From contig NW_006763290.1 of the NCBI RefSeq assembly GCF_000218685.1, positions 4,304,908-4,368,907 of the forward strand: a stretch of DNA of 64,000 nucleotides, written 5' to 3'. Below, piece after piece: positions 33,001 through 43,856 of the stretch (positions are counted from its first letter, which is position 1; the number at the start of each line of letters is the position of its first letter). Position numbers and translations under genes: made by a program. The notes under the pieces were generated by a model that was not told where the DNA came from, did no database searches, and was given only the letters and a program-made list of their open reading frames with translations. The stretch is from Serpula lacrymans var. lacrymans S7.9. Taxonomy: Eukaryota > Basidiomycota > Agaricomycetes > Boletales > Serpulaceae.

Positions 33001-34020
33001 TAATTAGTTTTATAAATTGTGTATTTCAGTCAGGCTAGTTATATTGAATGTCAGAAAAATCCAATTTCCATGATTTGGTCAGATGTGGTCTGATTAGGTT
33101 GCCAGAAAATTTACCAACAGATAAGGTACCCATCCAGCTCGGCTAGCTTGCGTGTCATACACTTGCAAGCAGGCTGGGCATTGCATTGTTTGGTGGTGGC
33201 CTCCCAAGATAGGATGGGACTTAGTTGCAAAAACACAGTACTACTTGTTGCAATATCATAGCCACTTGTTATACAGAACATAATGCACACTTTTGAGTGG
33301 CATATTGAAAGGACAATTATCCTGAGATGACACAGCCAACATTGATCAGACAAAGTAAGTAAATGTGGAAATGAGTCACAAAAATTTGTTCAAATTCCAC
33401 TTTCTGTAGACAGAATTGATAATGCTCAGAAGTCTGAACATACCTGGAGCAATGATCAGGAGGACACACCTAAAGTGTTTGAATCTCCTGAGCGGGGTAA
33501 AAGAGTCCATCAGGCTGTCCCGCAAATTCAGCCTGAATACACAGATAGTGGTAGCCGGTATCAGCAAATGTAACTATGTCTGATTGGGCTGAACATGCCT
33601 GGTTCATCTTTGTTTGGTCTGCTTTGACATTTTGGTGTAATCATCATTATCATTGGCTCTTTCAGACTATAATTTGCAGATGTGGCAGCAACAACCAAGC
33701 ACTCTAGTAATGGCCTACACCCCAACTGGTACTACAGTACAACTTGATCACATCATAGCAAGACTCACATGGATACCAAATGTAATAGAGTGTGGTACAA
33801 AACAAACACATGTGAGATTATATGCTCCCTTTTGAGATATAAAACTAATGTAGACATCAGTGAACACCATGATGACAATTACATAATACAAACTTACATA
33901 TAAGCCTTTGATAATGAGCATGTTTGCCTTGCACACAGTGTGAACATAAAGCTATAAAAAGCTTTGTTATATGCCAGTGCTTGTTAGTCTGTAGCAAAAA
34001 TTACACATAGGTGTGAGTTA
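33001..34020. other. No recognised gene between the two SUN-exon copies
   Basis: ORFs of 60-80 codons (33111-33353 minus, 33376-33567 minus, 33653-33835 plus) show no domain. At 33955-34020 the sequence is the inverted counterpart of 32835-32905, the intron-like block of the SUN duplicate. The rest is AT-rich spacer. Confidence 0.4.
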
Positions 34021-34865
34021 CTAATTACATAGTGCACAAACTCGGTAAATACAAGTGTAGTTCCGATGGCCCCAATTGTCCTTAAACACATATAAAACGA
34101 GTGAAATAGGTATCAATAATAGCGGGATAGAGAATGTCTGCACAAGGACTACGCTATGTGGATTATAGGTAAAATTGGCAAGGCAAACAAAGGCCCCTAG
34201 TCCAGAGACGGGTATTGCATTAAAATCCCCCTTCATAATTGTATCCACAGAATAAGTGATGACTCTGGGTTTCAGGTTGGTTGTCTTGATTGATGTCCAA
34301 TCAAAATACATCCACAGTTCAATATCCCAGGGGGCAGTACTGGCATCACCTAGGGCGCTTGGTATATGATCAATAGTTATAGCCTCTAAGATCAACAGCT
34401 TAGGGAGGTATAGCCCTAGATGACCAGATGATCCTGATATGGCCCAGCAGTGGCCTAATTGGGTGCTGGATTGCAGCACAATATGTGGTGGGTGAGGGAC
34501 AAACACGTCTGTCTTGGTGAATGGTCATAATGAATATTGCTAAGTGTCTGGAGTGTGAGACAGAGAGGTTAATTCACGTATAATGCTAGACCCCCCATTC
34601 AATAATGTGTAATCTTGCATGCCAACTGTATTATTGTACTGTATCCGATGCATATCACACTGGAGGTTGTCCAGACAGTCAATCATGGAAGTATTCAACA
34701 ACTGCAGATCTCCATTGAAGTGGGTACAAAGCTGTATAACTGTTACTCCCTTTCTGATGGTTGTTATTCAGACACTAACCTGATTATAAAGTGAATGCAC
34801 CAAAGTATCATTTATTGTGAAGTTATATGTAATGCTAGTATTACATGGTAAGGAGGATATGACAT
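34021..34865 (-). pseudogene. SUN (Sad1/UNC-84) domain protein, damaged
   Basis: SUN domains lie in the lumen of the nuclear envelope or ER and tether membranes to partner proteins; basidiomycetes carry many. The 161-codon segment (34021-34506) shows the family order. It has PPHIVLQSS, LGHCWAISGSSGHLGLYLP (the conserved GxCWAFxGxxGxLxI block), ITIDHIP, STAPWDIELW, GAFVCLANFTYN, HSVVLVQTFSIP, and a final DNWGHRNYTCIYRV. An upstream segment (34565-34640) reads DYTLLNGGSSIIRELTS, as in SUN proteins, but joins only across a frame change near 34520. The end CALCN, then stop, replaces the usual VHG because an intron-like block has been joined directly to the exon. A candidate intron and a hydrophobic exon (FALAVISFSLYFGRLL) lie at 34870-35042, next to a solo LTR. 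The family is confident; activity is unlikely. Confidence 0.7.
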
Positions 34866-35810
34866 GCAAGGTCAAAAGCTGGACGTAGAACATGGTATTA
34901 GCACTAAAGTCCTCTCAATCACAATAGACATCTTACCTTGTCCAAGTGGCATACAATCACCCATAATCCCAGGTTTGAGAAGCCTGCCAAAATATAGAGA
35001 AAAAGAGATAACTGCCAAGGCAAAAGAGCTCCTCCTATCACTTGTAACAACCAAGAGTTAGTTACTCTGGTGCACACAAGAACACACTATAAAGAAGATG
35101 ATGAGGGAGTGGTTACCCCTTGAGCTGCAGAGAGTTTGTTGGTATACAACAGAAGGACTCGCTGAGGAGTTTCCTGGATCTATTGGGGTATATATACTAC
35201 TACAGGTTTGTTTGTACATGTGTACTATACAGTTGATAGAGACAGTGGCTGATGATGTCATGGGGCCTAGCCCGCATAGCCAGCTCCACTGTGTGAGGGA
35301 GTTGTGTCTAAAATAAGAAGAAAGGCAATGTGGCGCGCGAAAGAGGAGTTTGGACAAAAAGGGGAAGTGCCACGTGGCACCATGTGTGAAGGCTAAAGTA
35401 CAAGGTTAAAGCGGAGAATGAAAATAAAGGAAAGGTCCGAAAATTGTGTTATCGTAACATCACTCCCATGATGTGTGAGAGAATGCCCCAGGAAAACCAT
35501 ATGATGTTGTGAGGCAAAACTCGAATCAGCTTGATCACCCACAGCAGCCATTGCAATGTTACAATCTTCCACGATCTGCATGACCATTGCAGGAATGTAT
35601 GGTCTCTCTTATCTAATGATACAATATCAATAACCTCCATCTCCCCGCTACCGTCAATTTTGTCCAAGGACAAAAGAGAGACCATCTGGATCTGAAATTG
35701 ACCAGAATGAAATATCAACAATGACAGGTTTGTCTGCGTGGACACCGTGAATGTGGACAAGTGACAACAGGGGGAGGAAACCAGGGATGAGGGAAGAGAG
35801 AGGATGGGGT
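34866..35810 (-). pseudogene. Coding-like exon interrupted by a solo LTR
   Basis: Minus-strand frames on both sides of the LTR at 35043-35459 join exactly through the target duplication (AGTGA on the minus strand). ...SLTHHGSD on the right side continues as RRSSFALAVISFSL on the left side with no frame change. The joined piece then meets a donor-like GTAAGATG...CGTCCAG intron at about 34888-34945. The left part contains a hydrophobic stretch (FALAVISFSLYFGRLL) that could be the membrane segment of the SUN gene next door, since SUN proteins have one N-terminal to the domain. I cannot prove that it is the same gene. The right part (35530-35590, IVEDCNIAMAAVGDQ) has no domain I know. Confidence 0.35.
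35043..35459 (+). mobile_element. Solo LTR, family A (copy 4)
   Basis: This 417-bp sequence runs from TGTAACAACCAAGAG to GTTATCGTAACA, with a perfect target duplication TCACT (35038-35042 and 35460-35464). Its internal sequence is as in the other copies. It splits an open minus-strand frame (see the entry at 34866-35810). Confidence 0.9.
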
Positions 35811-35925
35811 CCACATATATATTATTCCACCATGAAAGTGTTTCATCATGTGGTGCCTACCAATTTCTTGGACAAAGGGGCTCAGATAAGTATTGATAAG
35901 GCTCAGATATATTCAATACACGCAC

Positions 35926-35970
35926 CTTCCCAACCACCTTCCCAACCACCTTCCCAACCACCTTCCCATT
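35926..35970. repeat. 12-bp tandem repeat
   Basis: The unit CCTTCCCAACCA is repeated nearly four times. On the reverse strand the period gives a GKVV peptide repeat in a short ORF (35857-36102), which is not evidence for a gene. Confidence 0.85.
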
Positions 35971-36160
35971 GATATCCCAGCCAGTGTGGTAGGAAGAAAT
36001 TGTTCTTACTCTTTTGACAACTGCAGGTGTTACCCATTTTCCACCGCACAGCAACCATTTTTGCCAGGAAGTGGAGTGACTTGAGGTGATAGAGTTATCC
36101 ACTGTGTTAACATGCGGACTCTTGAGGCTCTCTCATTTTTGCGTGAATGGCTGAATACAT

Positions 36161-36356
36161 TATCACAACACAATGGGATCCGCACCCGTGTACAGTAATT
36201 CTGGACCTTCTGGGCATGCAACCAATCAGTATGCTTTCCAAGTATGCCTTGGTAGCTTAGTTGGTAAAGCACCAGACCATGAAAGCTGGAGTCCCAGGTT
36301 CAAGCCTTGGCCAATGCATGTTTTCTCATACTATAAACAAATGTCATATTTTGTCA
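36161..36356 (+). mobile_element. 196-bp tRNA-like element, copy 1
   Basis: This copy and the one at 50657-50852 have the same length and differ at about five positions. The element runs from TATCACAACACAATGG to TTTTGTCA (TGAC... to ...GATA on the other strand). It is flanked by TACAT (36156-36160 and 36357-36361). Its middle (36246-36317) folds as a tRNA: acceptor GCCTTGG/CCAATGC with one mismatch, D arm GCTT/AAGC with box A TAGCTTAGTTGGTAAAGC, and a T arm with box B GGTTCAAGCC and a full stem. The anticodon arm has one extra base, so a working tRNA is unlikely. Some 85 bases precede the tRNA-like part, unlike an ordinary SINE with a tRNA head. The 5-bp duplication is typical of LTR-type integration. 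Confidence 0.7.
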
Positions 36357-38100
36357 TACATGTTTTACAATACTTTGGGAGCCATCGCAACTGGATGTCC
36401 ATGTAAGCATTCCTGTTCTTTCTCTACTCAAAGATCTTTTCTGATCCACATAGGCAATACATCATCTTCAATCCGAGCATCATGTTTTGGAGACTCATCT
36501 CAATGAATTGTTTGTCAAGCTTTATACGACTTGGCCATATTGTGAGTTGGTTGTCCATGCCATAGACCATACATCTGTTCATATTTTCTAATGTAGCCGA
36601 GTGCTTGTCTTTGGACAACTCAATACTAATGGAGGTGCCATGCTAAGCTCATAAGGTCATGGCATATCACAAGAGAATAATGAGGGAAATTACAAGGCAT
36701 CATGTTTTTGTGCAAGAGAATCCCCTGCAATCAGTGCTGGATTTCAAAGCCTAAGAGCAGTGTGAGTTAGGTTACATGTCACTCGGAGATTATCTTAAAA
36801 TCAGCCGAGTTAACTTAAACTCAGGCCAAATCACTCATGGTTGTGTATAGTAATAATAGTGTTACATGGCTTTTTAATGTGCCAGTCAAACTTGAGTCAC
36901 GGAGGCAAATTTTAGTCTTGCAATCAATAATTGTCTTTGATATGACACAATGGACAGCACCTACACTCTCATTAGTTTTGTCTCAAGTAACTAGGCAAAA
37001 AAAGCCTACTTGTGTAAGGTTGTGGCACCGCAATATGGTTATCGGGATCTCCACCAATATGATAACTTTTTTGATTGCTGAATTCAATTATAGAGGCCTT
37101 GTCATTGTGACACATCCACAAACCCCAGATTTCATTGGAAAAGTGAATTGGAAATTCAGAAGTTTGTAGTAAAGGGTGATGATGGGGGTTAGCAGCTTAA
37201 TGCACTGACTTAAATCCCATGACGCCACTGGATGGCCCATTGACACGTTGAAGGATAATGATCAGCAAATTCCCCTTTCAAAAGTTTAAACAAAGGTGGC
37301 ATTGAGCAAAACAGGGCTATGCTGTAGTGAGTGTGCAGGTAGACACAACAACCACAAGTGGTGGAATTACGTACTCGTGGACCATCGTGGTATGGTAGCA
37401 GAAACATGGATATAAAAGGTACAAATACAGCTTCCTCACATCCGTATTATTGCCTGTGGGGCCTTTGCAACACAGAACACTGATGTGGCAGATAGGGTCT
37501 TCACCTTATCTCAGCCAGCACTTCATTAATGCCTACAATTTCAGAGTAGTGAGTCTATCCAAGTCATTGGTTAATAGGACAGTAGATTTGCAAAACACTC
37601 ACCTCTCATGCCGCGTAGCTGCGTGGTTATTGAGGTGACAGCGAAAGAGGAGGTCTGAAACTGACAATTGACAATATCTTGGTAAATTTTGCTTTCTGCA
37701 CAGTGTTTGAAATGTACCTTCTGTTCCAATTAGCGGACCTGAGCAACACAGGTACTCAGGTAGGTTAAGTCCAGATAGATTGTGTCGCATTATAGGTGTT
37801 ACACATACTCTTCTAGATCCCAAGCGAGGAGTCAACACGGCAAAGAATGGGGTCAAGACGTCGATGTTCAATTTTCAGGCCAAATAAGGAAAACTGCACT
37901 GAGAACGGATCAAGCCAGTAGCAATATAAGGCCTCGTACGAGAATGGAAAAATACAACATTTTTCTTGGTTTTGGGAAAGTGGCATCACAAGGGCTATTG
38001 AGGTGGAGAAAGAAAACTTTGAGTGCCTGCGTATAGTAAGATAGAATAATCTCCGTTATACAGGCATTGTTGTAGAGACAATAGAAGAAGATCAAGGCAA
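36357..38100. other. Short unrecognised ORFs
   Basis: Plus-strand ORFs at 36837-37169 (110 codons) and 37782-38036, and the minus-strand ORF at 37599-37871, have no domain I recognise. The 37780-38036 ORF ends about 60 bases before the Harbinger-type frame and is Arg/Lys/Gln-rich. It could be an upstream exon of that transposase or of its DNA-binding partner protein, but nothing in it is diagnostic. Confidence 0.25.
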
Positions 38101-38125
38101 TGATTGCGGACAGAGAGATACGGGA

Positions 38126-38590
38126 ATGGGCAGCAATGATGACAGCATGGGAGAGGAGGATCGTGAAGAGAGTGAGGAAGCATCAATGTTCTGTAGGTGC
38201 CGAGCAGCACTACTTCTATGTCTTCAACGACTGTCCCTCACTCTCATTGGTCCCCAAATTGTTGAGCAATCAGCAGCACTTGTAGCCAACAACCAACTAA
38301 ACAAGACCATACCCCAGCCATATCACACCTGCATTTTGACTGGCCATAGGTGGGTCCTTGAGCTGTTGAGTAGTCATTCTGACTGCATCTGTGCAGAACT
38401 TGGTGTCAGGCGCCATCTTTTCCTTAGGCTGGTAGATCTACTCAAGCGCTATCAATATGTTGACTCAAGGCATGTCCGCATTGAGGAGCAGCTTGCAATC
38501 TTTTGATATGCCTGTGTCACTGGCTTATTAGTTTGCCATATTGGTGAATAATTCCAGCAATCAAGTGATACAATTTCTGGGTCTGGAGGG
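38126..38590 (+). pseudogene. PIF/Harbinger-type transposase, N-terminal fragment
   Basis: PIF/Harbinger (DDE_Tnp_4, HARBI1-like) transposases cut and paste DNA with 3-bp target duplications. The frame shows an acidic start, then ILTGHRWVLELLSSH, CAELGVRRHLFLRLVDLL and HVRIEEQLAIF. A TGA in the place of Leu is followed by YACVTGLLVCHIGE. A TAA comes next, then FQQSSDTISG (usually ERFQRSNDTISRYF). This is the helix-turn-helix region before the catalytic domain. After ISG near 38580 the similarity ends and unrelated sequence begins, so the DDE catalytic part is missing. Assignment rests on family motifs recalled from memory. Confidence 0.7.
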
Positions 38591-39064
38591 GTAGATGAGC
38601 ACTTGGCTGTGGATATTGAAATGTTGGGTGAGACATTGAACTTGAAGGAGGAGGTTGTGATTGATCCACAGCAAGCCCAAGTTGCGTATCAACGGGATTA
38701 CTAGAGGGGCTCATTCCTGAGCCTTCTTTCGGTTTTGGCCTGACCTGTACTAGTGGACCAAAAATTGTGTCAGTACATTGCTCAAGAGGTAAAATTTCAT
38801 GTACGTCAGCTTTCATCTTCCCTTTCACCTTAGGACCTGCCATGCACATCATGCGCTAAGGGGGTGGGTACCTATATCCTCACCTCTACCATCCCCAACC
38901 CTTGACCTTGAGGCCTTAAAGCCCACTGGTTCCAGAGCTGCAGCATCAGCAAAACAGCCTTCTATCTTGTCAATTGCCATATATCTGCCCTTTTGCTGCT
39001 CAATGTAAGGAAATAAATACAATGTTGGCACTGCAGCAATATGTACAAAGATGTCGCTGATCAT
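38517..39064 (-). other. Possible two-exon minus-strand gene, unrecognised
   Basis: Minus-strand ORFs at 38849-39064 (71 codons) and 38517-38852 (111 codons) could be joined by splicing around 38850-38880. The second is Pro/Ser/Gln-rich (DQSQPPPSSSMSHPTFQYPQP), which suggests a disordered region. No domain is recognisable. The overlap with the end of the Harbinger relic suggests that this sequence truncated the transposase. Confidence 0.25.
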
Positions 39065-39091
39065 TACTGATAATTATTCTCATAATAGACG

Positions 39092-40770
39092 TCACATACT
39101 AGTAGCAAAAGTACAAAATTGATATAGATAACAAAATGGACAGGACAAGAAGACTAAAGAAAAACAGGACCAATGAACATGATAATAGGGATGGAACACT
39201 AAAAGAAAAAATGGGGAACACAAATTTCCAAGGCGGCTGATACTAAATATTAAAAAAAATACATTGTTACATGTCATTCTTGTCAGATGTGTTGTCTGAT
39301 TTGTCTGAATTATAGCCAGGGGAAAGCTAGATCCTATCTGGCTTGTCATTGTAGGCTGACATGACATGATCTAAAGATACACCCAGACCAAAAATATGGT
39401 TCTCCAGACAGAATATTTGTTCATTGACTGTGTTGACACTGCAAGAGGCTAAGATATGGGAACATTGGAAGTCTTCCTTGTCCTCCTCACCTTCTTCTTC
39501 TGCACCACACATGCATCTTGATGGCCTCCAACTCTTTATTTTTTTTTTCATTTGCCTCATCTAAGTCTTGCTTAGCCTCTGATTAAATTTGCTGTAGAAA
39601 ATCAACACCTCTTTCTTTGACCTCAATCCTCCATATATAAGACAGCATTTTGTGGTGTATGATTTCATCAATGGAGTGTTTGTAATTCATGGCTTGCTTG
39701 ATAGCAAGATTAGAAAACCGGCTAAGATTTGTGTGTCAATGAAGGTGCTTTTGTGATCCCTGCATAGAAATATTGTTAGTTTGTTTGAATTGTAAAGACC
39801 ACAAGGCAGAAGGTTGAATAGCCTTTTAATATCAACAGTACATTCACATTTATTATCCCTTACGTGGCCAGGAGAGGGTACATGGGTAGTTCTTTAATAT
39901 GTGTGTACATCAATGTGTAGGCTAACCACAACATCAACAGAATCTATCAATTAGCCAAAAGGAAAGATGACCCCTCTGCTAGAGTAGCAGAGTATGACTA
40001 TCTGACCACCTTACATATGAAGTGCATGTGTGGGTGGGAAAAACCCACAAAATACTAGAGGAATATGCACCATTACCACCAGTGCCATCTCCTCCTGCCA
40101 CTGCCACTGCCGCCTTATCTCCACCACCCCTCCTCTCCTCCTTTTCCTCCTCCACCACAACCACACCACATGAGGGGGGGGACCCAGGCAACATGTCAAT
40201 GCGCTGTCTAGGCCCTCTCTCAAGTGTCCACCTCCAGCATTACCATTTGGAGTGAAAAAGTCATGCCTTCTAGTCCAAGTACTTTTAGCGGAGGGCCACT
40301 TGCAGTATGGCTCAGTTTTGGTGTAATCTCATTTAAGATCACAAACATTTCTCAGAATAGCAAGAATTGGCAACTTGCACCTGTTTCAATTATTGCAGGA
40401 CATTTGGTGGTCAGACCAGAAATTTAACAGAAAATAAATAAACATCTGAAGGGAATTATTGAGGTGAGTGTACCTGGAAACCTATAGTACCATGAATATC
40501 TTCTCTGAGTGTATAAAGAGCAAAAGAAATTTAAGATTCAGGTTCAACATAAGGTTGAATATATGAAAAGTTCAACACACAAGATGTTATTTAAAATATT
40601 GTGAAGATTTCTCCACATGTAAGATTTATTATGAGTAATTGCTTTTGTTTCAGCAAGATTTATTGTTTGGTCAATATTTTAAATACTACAAATATTGATT
40701 GGATTGCTCATAGAAATTTTAAATGTTGCCTTCATGTAAATTGTTGTAGAACTATAGCTCAAAGAATATA
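39092..40770. other. No recognised gene; CT/CCA-rich low complexity near 40080
   Basis: Minus-strand ORFs at 39327-39560 and 39092-39367 include an acidic/Lys-rich piece (EEEGEEDKED) but no domain. At 40070-40175 the plus strand is CCA/CCT-rich and gives Pro/Ser/Thr-rich shadow ORFs. From 40430 to 40770 it is very AT-rich, without coding signal. Confidence 0.35.
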
Positions 40771-40771
40771 T

Positions 40772-41184
40772 TGTAACAACCAAGAGTTAGTTACTCTGGC
40801 GCACAACTAGAACCAACTATAAAGGTAGTGAGGGGAGTGGTTACCCTGAGGATAGGACCAAGTTAGTTGTGGGTAAACAACAGGAGGACTGGCTGAGGAG
40901 TCTCCTGGATTTATTGAGATATATATACTAATACAGGGTGTTTGTACTTATGTACTGTACAGTTGATAAAAGCAGTGGCTGATGATGTCAGAGGGCACAG
41001 CCCGTGTGGCCAGCTCCACTGCATGAGAGACTTGTATCTAAAAATAAAAGGAAGGGCAACGCTGCGCAAGAAAGGGGAGTTTGGATAAAAGGGAAAGTGC
41101 CGCATGGCATGGAGTGTGAAAACTATAGTAAAAGGTTAAAGAGGAGAATGAAAAGTAAAGGTCTAAAAATGTGTTATTGTAACA
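40772..41184 (+). mobile_element. Solo LTR, family A (copy 5)
   Basis: This 413-bp sequence runs from TGTAACAACCAAGAG to TTATTGTAACA in AT-rich DNA. The flanks are TATAT and ATATT, so a 5-bp duplication is not exact here. An insertion into an AATAT-type site followed by a small change would explain this. The internal blocks match the rest of the family. Confidence 0.85.
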
Positions 41185-41929
41185 ATATTGTGATAGTGAT
41201 AAAACTTTAACAAGAATGTTAAAATAGAAATTTTTGTTTGAATTTTTCTGTAGGAAAACATTAATTGTTGCAAGTATTTTGTCACCTGCAAAATGAAGTG
41301 ATTTCTCCGTTGTTTATGATAAATATTGATGCACCAAATATTGTAATCAAACCTGAACAAAACTCAAATATTTGTCTTGGAAAAAGCTACACAGAGATTG
41401 AACATCATTTAAATATTTGATATTGTAAAATGTTGATATAAGTTTTTGTTTTTATGTACCCAAATGGTAGTAAAAGTGTGGAGGGATAGCTCAATGATAA
41501 TCACCCTTCTGTGTATGAAATAATGCAAACAATTATACAGAATGTTGACCTAAAATTGGAGGTGTCAGAATGGAATCAAACATTTTAACTACTTTCAGAC
41601 TTTTGAATCAATTTTAGGTGTGACAAAAGTTGGTTATGCTTGGTGTGTGTGACTGTTTACCACCTGGCCCATTTCCCTGCTAACTGAAGACCTACTGCTT
41701 ACAGTTGTCACCAACAATGACAGGATATGTGCTGAAGCCATGCTGACACTTTCCGCAGGCCCAGTGTTGATACTTTCACTTTCACTAGGACAAATTGCAC
41801 CAGTGAAAATTGGTAGCCGTGATATTCCAACCAGGCAGGAAATATGGTACGTATTACAGCAACCACATTGTATCTGGGATACAGCCAGTTGATGGGCCAG
41901 AGAGACTGTTAAACTTAATCTTCACATGT

Positions 41930-43030
41930 GTACAAGTAGGTGACTTCATCCTTGATATGTTTAGGTAGGCAATCTCTTCACAAGCTTTTAAGTATTTTGA
42001 AGTACTGGTCTATTGCAAAATGGCCTGCAGGTGTTGCCCAGGTTTTGCCTGTTATATCCTAGTGTGTGTCATACAGGAGGTCAAAGTCAGTCAAAAATGC
42101 ATACTCTACAATCTGCATCCAATCCAGAGTAAAATAAGGTGGTCACAGGGCCTGTATTGTAATTGTCTAATGCTGTCTGGATAGTGGTAGATTGGGCTTG
42201 TAGGGCTTTACCAATATGCTTTCATAGTGCATAGCCTATAAACCTGTTAGTGCACTTGTAGATATATGAATAAAATGCTTACCTGTCTGTGAACAGTTTG
42301 TTTTTGTCAGTTCAAATGTTACAACCAAAGTTTGTAGACTCTGGCACACACTGAAGACAAGCAAAGAGGGTGAGTGGGGGAATGGATATACCCCTTAGGA
42401 TAGGACTGAGTTAGTTGAGAGTAATCAACAGGAGGACTCGCTGAGGAGACTTCTTGATCTATTAGGGTGTATATACTACTACAGGGTATTTGTATATGTG
42501 TACTATACAGTTGCTAAGGGTTGTGGCTGATGATGTCATAGGATGCAGCCCTTGTGACCAGCTTCACCACGTGAGAAATGTAATTATAAAAAAAAGGAGG
42601 CAGTGCAGTGCAAAAAAGTACAGGATAAATGGAGTTTGAAATAAAAGGAAAGTGCCAAATGGCACAAGTGTCTAAAAAGAAAAGAAAATTTCAAAGAAGA
42701 GAGCAAAATTTGGAAGTCCAAAAATTGTGTACTGTAACATCAAATATGCAAGCCACTACAAGCCCCTCTAAGCAATCTAAAACCCGCTTATATTTTTGCA
42801 TGGCTACAAGTCTACCAGCATTCTGCCATTCTGGGTCATCTGGGGTCCAGCACTGTGTAACTTGAAGCTTCAATTCCAATGCATGTACTGCCTCCAGGAT
42901 CTTCTCATACTTTTTCTGCTCATGATGACAGGTGGTCTCTATCTTCTGCGTCAAATTGACCTTTGACACTACCATGGTTGCAGGATTCTGCAAAGAGAAT
43001 ATGTTAGTTGCTGCCACAAAAAACTTCCTA
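41930..43030 (-). pseudogene. KDZ-type transposase gene fragment, split by a solo LTR
   Basis: KDZ (Kyakuja-Dileera-Zisupton) transposases are common in mushrooms. The right part (42740-43017) reads HALELKLQVTQCWTPDDPEW, QNAGRLVAMQKYKRVLDCLE and GLVVACIF. The left part resumes at ELTKTNCSQT, then a short intron-like GTAAGCATTT...CTAACAG, then KHIGKALQAQSTTIQTALDN, LDWMQIVEYAFLTDFDLL and KTWATPAGHFAIDQYFKIL, to about 41930. This order is that of the C-terminal part of KDZ proteins as I recall it. Deleting the LTR (42317-42739) and one TCAAA restores IFELTK in frame. There are in-frame stops near 42230 and 42075. The catalytic domain is not present nearby. A possible upstream piece lies at 43486-43689. 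Confidence 0.6.
42317..42739 (+). mobile_element. Solo LTR, family A, divergent subfamily (copy 6)
   Basis: This 423-bp sequence runs from TGTTACAACCAAAGTTTG to GTGTACTGTAACA, with a perfect target duplication TCAAA (42312-42316 and 42740-42744). The first 40 bases differ from the main family (GTTTGTAGACTCTGGCACAC) and match copy 7, which defines a second subfamily. It sits inside the KDZ reading frame. Confidence 0.9.
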
Positions 43031-43856
43031 TAGGAAGCAATAAGTATGTCAGTTCAATGTGGAGGTGATGGCTTTATGTACTCACTGGCTGTCAGCTTGT
43101 TGATTTTCAGCCAATACTCCATCTGTAGTATTTATTCAACTGGTTACCTGTGCAAGCCATGTAGATATAGATTTTCCTTTAGCAGCCACTGCTAAAATGT
43201 CCTTTCCTCACTCTTTTATTGCCTTTGTAAGATTGATTGGTCCACTTGCAAGGATTGCCTGCTTATAATTGCTTTATAAGAATATAGCTATAATGAAACA
43301 GATAAATCATCCGTTCAATACTACCATGATCAAAAATCACTTACAAAGATTATGATACATTTTAACTACATCATTGTGCTTGAAGTATATGTTGATGGCT
43401 TGTTTTTGGTGGAAGATACTGGAATATTTTACAGAAGATGCTGTGGGACCTATGTATCCAAAAAACACTGTGTATGCAATTAGTACTATTTAAAGTACCC
43501 ATTTGGATTCAGCCCAAGGGTCTTATTATAGATGTGGATTACCTGGACCTTCACAAACCCTGTTTCTTGAGGTAAGTCATTGCTTGCACCTGTTATTTGC
43601 TCTCCAAGAAAACCTTGAGCACTAGTGTCTTTACAATTGTATGCCCATTTCAGGTATGCATCTGTGATTGCTGTTAGCTGATTATGCAAGAACTTGGCAC
43701 ATTCATGTCATTGTTGTTGTTGTTGTCTGCATATAGGTTGGGAAGATCTGCCAGTGCCTCCAAAGCATGCTTTTTGTCAGGTGTCATATCTTGTTTAGGT
43801 TAGTGTCACCCTACACGTCAGGTATATCAACTATTCACCTTGCATCCAAATTATAT
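43031..43856 (-). other. Possible upstream KDZ-gene remnant
   Basis: The minus-strand ORF at 43486-43689 (67 codons: ITDAYLKW..., QETGFVKVQVIHIYNKT) resembles the region of KDZ-associated proteins in which a short acidic segment is followed by a VKVxVIDxY block. It lies upstream of the KDZ C-terminal piece on the same strand, at a distance that introns and decay would allow. The evidence is thin. A GTTGTTGTTGTTG microsatellite lies at about 43712. Confidence 0.25.

Noticed and set aside
36246..36317. Functional tRNA gene (anticodon CAT-like)
   Set aside because: The anticodon arm has an extra base, the identical cassette recurs inside a mobile 196-bp unit, and there is no oligo-T terminator close downstream.
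36161..36356. Ordinary tRNA-derived SINE
   Set aside because: The tRNA-like part is internal, there is no A-rich or simple-repeat tail, and the duplications are only 5 bp. The possibility remains and is listed as a refutation route.
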